A DNA stretch of 64,000 nucleotides from Tubiluchus corallicola (lineage: Eukaryota > Priapulida > Priapulimorpha > Priapulimorphida > Tubiluchidae), in the NCBI GenBank assembly GCA_030141605.1, contig JAQGDQ010000085.1, positions 1 to 64,000 on the forward strand, given 5' to 3'. The notes under the pieces were generated by a model. That model was not told where the DNA came from. It worked only from the letters and a program-made list of their open reading frames with translations, and searched no databases. Positions 58,170 through 64,000 of this stretch are shown one piece after another. Position 1 is the stretch's first letter. Each line of letters begins with the position of its first letter. The position numbers were made by a program, and so were the translations under genes.

Positions 58170-61100
58170 CTGATTCATTCATTGAAACTGCTTATTCAAG
58201 ATTGTTCAACTACAGAATCTGCATTTACTTGAAAAATAAAAATTCTAGGTGATGATTATTATTACGTTATTACGTTAGCAATACTTTCTACTGATATGAT
58301 TTTTCTCCACACGTTAAATTTACAATAACCATATTAACAAAAATACTAGCACAAATAATTTGCTAAAATAGTAAATAATGATCGTAACCGCAGTAAAGAT
58401 AGCGAGTAGTCACCTAGTCAACTATCCTTATATAAGAAAAAATAAAGAATTAAGCAGCTTTAATAAGCTACGTAATGTGAATTTTGACTTAGATTGATTT
58501 AATTAAACAGTATTACTATTATTATTATTATTATTAAGTCTTATTTAATTTTTCTACAACAAGATTTTTCTACAGTATGAGGTAAATGAATATTCAATAC
58601 TTACTTGTATAAAAGCGTAAAATAGTAGTATAAAATTGAACAAAAACGGTGGCATTGCCTAACAAGTAAATAAAAATTGATCTTAGTCTCATGTTCTAGA
58701 ATATGCATGCGTTTGTTTTTTAAATGACGTGTGAAAAATCTTAGTGACGCACTGTAACTGTTTAAGCCTGGTTAAATCTGTTAGTGTAAAAAAGAAATCG
58801 TATTTAATTTTAATTACTGCGATCAAATAGATACAAGGTCGGCAGTATTGACTAGAAGATAAACAAACCCCCAGTTTAATTACAGGAAAAGTAAATTGAA
58901 TTTCAAGTGTGCGCAATTGATAAATCCGCTTTTTTGGAATCTCCGTTCTGTTCAGTTTTTCTTTATTTTCTTTAGCAATTATTTGCATTGTATCGCATTC
59001 TACCAGAGAATTGTGTGAATTAATTGCAATTGTTATGAAATTAAATGCAAATGTGGTGAGAAAACAGCAGAAACCGATCACGGCTGGGAGGGTTTTACTT
59101 TTAGGCAAGAGTTAACATTCGCGGAGCAGACACGTGATTTATTAACGCCAGAATTTACGATGTAACGGTCCACTAGTTAGTAATAAAGGACTCGTGGGTG
59201 TGGTAGGCCTTGCTGTTGCTGATGTTGCTTATTCAAGCGTCAACTTTTTCATCTAATCTTAAGCTTATTAAAATCTAAACAGGCGTGGGTTTAGTTACGA
59301 ACCCTCCCGAGATTATTCACCCACTGATAATCGGTTTGTCTTAATCTGAATGTGAATGATAGAGGGAAGCAGCAGAATGCGTTGACCACAAAATCGTCAT
59401 TTGGAAGAAGAAAAATAACACATATAGCTCGATGACAACAGCGCTGACGACTGCGACGCCAACGAACAACAAGAAGAAGGCGATTATGATGATAATGATG
59501 GCCACGAAGTTAAAGACGGTGGAAGTAAACAATTATCGACATGTTCATTAGTATTGCACTACAAATCAGGAATTTGCTTACATGCGAAATGACGGTAACG
59601 TACGAGAGAAATGTAGAAGCGCACAATTAAAATTAAAAATAATCAAAATTCCCTTAATCACCCACGTATTGCTCCATTTGTTTGTTTAACAGTTTTGGTT
59701 GCTGTAATAAGAGATTGTTATAAAATGATCAAATCCTGTTTCAATCGTAATTGCAACTGTTCTGTTCTCGGCTATGGAGTAATTTATAAAGTTCATACCA
59801 GGCAGACAGTAAGTCACAGCGCATAGGTAAAGGTCGGAGCCTATTAATTTTTGGCTCAATCAGTGTAGATTTGATAATTTTTACAATTTTGAGTATACTA
59901 ACATTCCCTTACTGTGGATTATGAGCCGCGGACAACTATACCTCTCCACGAAGGTCTCTTCTGGGCTGTAAAGTGGCTTTACTCCACTCTAGTGCATATT
60001 GATGTCTGCTTGAAAGTTCGTTATCAGTTGATGGGGAAAAACCTATTTAAATTATGAGATGTGCTAGTACTCAGAATGCGGTATTTTCTAGTAGAAGTTT
60101 TGGAATACATTAAATGCTGGATGGCTTGAATTTTTTACAATATTGTAACGAAGAGCGGATCGCGCTCCATGTCAGTTGTCCTTACGGAGCAGGTGCTGAG
60201 ATGAAAGACGCCCCTGCCCGTCAGCCCACTGAACCAACGAGTCCATTTCATACCAGCTACTTATAGCTGCTATACAACGCTGATATGCAATAGCTTCGTA
60301 ATGGATCGAACTATCACAATGTAGAGGGAGGGGTAGAAAATAAATGGCATTTCGCCCCCGTAACAATATTATTGATTTTAGAACTCATTTTGCAGTACAA
60401 AATTTTAGATTCTGCTAGCAGTCACTTTGATTTACACATTTTTGAATGAACATTGATCAACTTTCTTTCTTGTTTCTGGAATTATTCTGAACAGGTCCTT
60501 ATAGTTGCTCGTTTACAGCATTTAATGTGCAAAGGTTTCTCTTATTACTACCCGCAAGCATTGGTTAAAGATGAATTGTGATGGAGTAACATGACTTTAT
60601 TTCTTCCGTTATATGGCTTTGTATCACACGATATGTGAGTTTACAATTTATTATTAAATTTTGTCTTGTTTTCTTGTCACAATGTTGAATTTGGAATATT
60701 TTTACATAGTATGTTTATTTAGGTGAACTTTTGCGTGAACATTACTTTAACTGTGTCGAAACGTTGCAGATGCTGTGCCTTAATGAAAGCCATGTCTTTG
60801 CTTAAGTGGGTGCTGGCTGTTATTTTTATGTTAAGAATTTGTTTTCCCCATTACCAGTCAGTACAGACTTCCTCCAGGGAGCCGAGAATACAGTCATGTC
60901 CAATAATTCTTTCGGCAGTACTAACAACAAGCTACCCACACTAGATGTACGGTTACTAGTTACTACTTCTCCATGTGAAGGTTTTCTATTTCAGCTACTT
61001 GGTGACAAATTATTGCTCATGCTATTCATGCTATGCGTACAAATTCTCATTAACTGTTACTAGCGTTCAGCTTCTGCTAATGAAGGTGAGGTGAGAAATT

Positions 61101-62835
61101 TGGCAGAATACAGGTGTCGCAGGTAATGGTAACATAATACGGAAGCTTACCTGTCAGCCCTCATTAACCAGGTAGCGATACTTAACGTGCGCAGGTAAAT
61201 AGATGGTATCTTTAGTGAGCCTGAGTCTTTGTTACCTGCCTGAAAGAGTTGACACTCTATAAGGCTTATCAGTTGAGGCTGCCCGGGAAAATGACTTGTT
61301 CTTGCCTTTTTTGGCAACAGAATCCAAGATGTCCTTTGCAAAATGAAGCCAATCATGATGATAGTTTACAGAATTATAGGCTTCATCAATTTACACCTGA
61401 ACAATAGTCTTGGAGAATCTTGCCCGAGGTAGAGAGAGATTAGGCTGATACTAGCACTCTTGGTTTATTTGCGCATGTGTGATACGTTAAAAAATTCATT
61501 TAAAATAAATTGTTTTTGTATATGTGTGTTATTTCTAGAATCAAGCAGCATGAAAGTTTTTAACTACATGTTAGATGAATAAGTTAGTGGACTTCAGTAC
61601 CTTCACGTTATTGTAGTGCTTGTAAATAATAATATTTTATTTTGCTTTTCTACGTTTTATAAGGCAATAAACGTATAAATCTGTAATAATAAAAACTGTA
61701 AATAAAGATTGTAAAATTCGATAAATTATTTATAATTTCTGCAAAAAGGTACCCTGTGAAATAGTAAGAGAAATTACTCAGTAGTTACAACAGATCAAAT
61801 ACACTAAATAGTAGTTAGTAAGATTAAGAAGCAAACATATACCTACATGTATAAATGCTTTAAAAAGGAGTTACTAAAATCTTAGTAGCAATAGAACTAA
61901 TATGATCCAATATGTACAATACATTATGGTGTGAACGGTAATGGTAACCTTGTGAATGCTTTGAACAGAAAAAATGTTTCGTATTGCTTTCATTTTTATG
62001 TTTCGCCCCGCACAAGCCACCTGTACTCAACACAGCGTTATTTTATTGTAATTGGATATACACCATTAGTTCGTAAAGTATACACTAACGCTAAAAGGCG
62101 TCTAGCATTTCAGTCTGCTAACAGCAATGTGTCTTCATGTGATTACAGGCACCGGACAAAATCATTCTACTTACATTTTATTTCAGCGAAAACAAATTTG
62201 TCATGTTGCAATATTAAGAGAAGAACATGAAATTTTTAAAAATTTACAAGCTAAAATACAACACAAACCAAGAAGCATAAAATAGCTATTTAGAACTTTG
62301 ATGAAAAGATTTAGATACGTTTTTGTTTTGAAATATATTTTATTTATAGATTGTTCGGGCTTGGCCAAGTACCACTTTGAACTTGCGCCATCGACCATGC
62401 AACATTTCTACAGTCTCAGAGTTAGCGTCATACCTTTCGAGCTGTTTGATGATAAAATGCCCTGATCATCTAAGAAAGAAAATTTTAATCCAACTGCATA
62501 ATATACATGTAGACAAATGTACCAATTTAAGCAAACCGTTAAAATGCATGTGAAGTCGTTTTTTCTTTGTTAGCTTTCGCGGCCATTTTGCAATTAATAT
62601 CGTAACTGTTGTACCAGGCTTTTGTCTATTTCCGTAGTTTAAGTCATTTTTCAAATGGAGGTGGAGCGAGGGAGGAGCAGCTCATAGAAGCCCGCCATGT
62701 TTTCTCCATTTTACATGTTAAATTACCTCTGAATGAAGCGTGAAGACGCAGAGCGATTTAGAGGCGATTCACACATTTCTGTGTCTGCTTTCATTTTGAG
62801 TTTCTGGATTTTCATCCGGGCACAATAAGTGTTAC
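58170..62835. other. Intergenic stretch with no supported gene
   Basis: A short ATT tract lies at 58516-58538. A 139-codon frame on the - strand (59108-58689) begins with TTG and lacks domain or splice support. At about 60858 an acceptor-like CCCCATTACCAG is followed by frames of 25-70 codons, but no partner exon was found. The rest is unremarkable. Confidence 0.45.
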
Positions 62836-62837
62836 AA

Positions 62838-63104
62838 TAAGTAAACAGGTAAATAAGTAGGTAGGTAGGCAAATAGGTAGGTTGGTGGGTAGGTAGGTAG
62901 ATAGATAGATAGATAGGTAGGTAGGTAGGTAGGTAGGTAGGTAGGTAGGTAGGTAGGTAGGTAGGTAGGTAGGTAGGTAGGTAGGTAGGTAGGTAGGTAG
63001 ATAGGTAGGTAGGTAGGTAGGTAATTAGATAGGTAGGTAGGTAGGTAGGTAGGTAGGTAGGTAGGTAGGTAGGTAGGTAGGTAGGTAAGTAGATAGGAAA
63101 GTAA
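62838..63104. repeat. (GTAG)n tetranucleotide array, about 265 bp
   Basis: Nearly pure GTAG units with a GATA run at about 62900-62915 and single changes elsewhere. The Tyr-Leu-Pro-Thr frame on the - strand is an effect of the repeat. Confidence 0.97.
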
Positions 63105-63359
63105 ATTTTCCCTGCATCTCTGAACAGAATATATTCTTTAAACATGCGTATTAAACTTCTTATCAACTTACAAATTAATTCACAAGATGAACAGATTCAT
63201 TGATTAATTGATCGACCAAGCAACTGACAAATAATCGCTTTGTTGATTAAAAAGTCGGTTCGACTTAGAACCTGACTTTATTTTCTAATTTATTTAACCG
63301 ATTTTCATGAATTGGTTTTTGGTCAATCATTTGATAAAGTCTATCATTAAACTGTTCAT

Positions 63360-63640
63360 TTATTAGTTAATCTGTGAGTAGTTAGTTAGTCGGTACTTTA
63401 GTCAGTCAGTCAGCTAGTTGGTTACTTAGTTGATTACTCACTTAATAAGTCAGCCAAGCAGCCAGTCAATCTGTTAGTCAGCTAAACAGCACTCACGTAC
63501 AGTCTTTAGCTCAGTTAGTCAGTCATCCAATATAGCCTTTTGCTTGTCTGTCATTCTGTTATTCAGTTACCAACAAGTCAGTCAGACACCACGATAGTTG
63601 TCTGATCATTCAGCCAGTTGCTCACTTAACTAATCATATA
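63360..63640. repeat. Strongly decayed CAGT/GTTA-type repeat
   Basis: AGTCAGTCAGTCAGC, AGCCAGTCAAT, TTAGTCAGTCATCC and similar four-base-phased pieces recur with many changes. It looks like an old tetranucleotide array. The last 360 bases of the window show nothing else. Confidence 0.55.
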
Positions 63641-64000
63641 AATGACAACCTGACAACAGTGTCTTCTCCCAAACTGCTGGTGACTATGCCTCTTCTACTT
63701 GATCTGTTGATCATCAATATAGTACCTACTAACCAACCAGCCAACTAGCTTACTAAACTTTCAACCATGCGACAAAGCCGTCCAACGAACCCATTAACGC
63801 AATGCAAAAAGTGGGAATCGAAGCCTGGGCAATATGGCCGAAGGTGCAAAGATAGTTATGATTGTATGCAGCTATAATCTTCACCATTTTAATTCTCACA
63901 CGTTTTCGTTTGTTTGTCGAGTTGTCGTCCTGTGCCCTGACATAAAAAGTAAATAAGCTGGCAGCTAGAATGCAATGTACAGCAAATATTTGTAATAGAA

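Noticed and set aside
58689-59108. 139-codon open frame on the - strand
   Set aside because: TTG start, no recognisable domain and no partner exons.
60723-61063. Short gene at about 60.8 kb
   Set aside because: Two overlapping frames and one acceptor-like site but no donor partner or domain.
62723-63166. Tyr-Leu-Pro-Thr repeat protein on the - strand
   Set aside because: It is the GTAG array read as codons; the same applies to 56679-56864.

Overview
This is a window of animal nuclear DNA. It is AT-rich, its genes are split by GT-AG introns, and most of it is transposon remnants and simple repeats. The combined evidence points to an arthropod with a large genome: a gustatory-receptor-family gene ending in the insect-type TY(x5)QF signature, a chymotrypsin/brachyurin-like protease pair, a mariner-type terminus, and a possible bunyavirus-like fossil. 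The assignment is an inference, and the species cannot be named from sequence alone.

Region 1 (1-18.7 kb, + strand) holds a tandem pair of secreted S1 serine protease genes with the same seven-exon plan. Copy 1 (695-6167) has all three catalytic exons but carries one extra base in exon 6. Copy 2 (10953-17142) has intact-looking first and last exons, a damaged exon 3, and no recognisable exon for the catalytic Asp; it also carries a solo LTR. A 37-bp minisatellite sits directly upstream of copy 1, and a single unit of it lies at the matching place upstream of copy 2. A 28-bp minisatellite follows copy 2.

Region 2 (20.4-27.7 kb, + strand) holds two probable working genes. The first encodes a 153-residue two-helix membrane protein with a PPxY motif; its ATG is the last three bases of an exon. 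The second is a four-exon gustatory-receptor-like gene of 391 residues whose introns are all phase 0, with a hAT-like MITE in its last intron.

Region 3 (30.8-41.2 kb, - strand) is a nest of LINEs. A decayed NPGP-type (CR1/L2-like) element is interrupted by a 5'-truncated relative and by a segment resembling part of a phenuivirus-type nucleoprotein. Beside it lies a much younger LINE with an open 955-codon ORF2, truncated inside ORF1 at a GA tract.

Region 4 (41.2-64 kb) has no convincing host gene. It contains a tRNA-derived SINE with an ATT tail, four LINE 3'-end relics, tRNA-like pseudogenes, one mariner-like terminus, and long tetranucleotide arrays (ACTC, TTCA, CAGT, GTAG). Many long open frames there are just microsatellites read as protein.

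I saw no new defence or mobile system. The most informative signals are the protease pair, which dates several insertions by comparison of the two copies, the receptor gene, the split-start membrane protein and the possible viral fossil inside the LINE nest.
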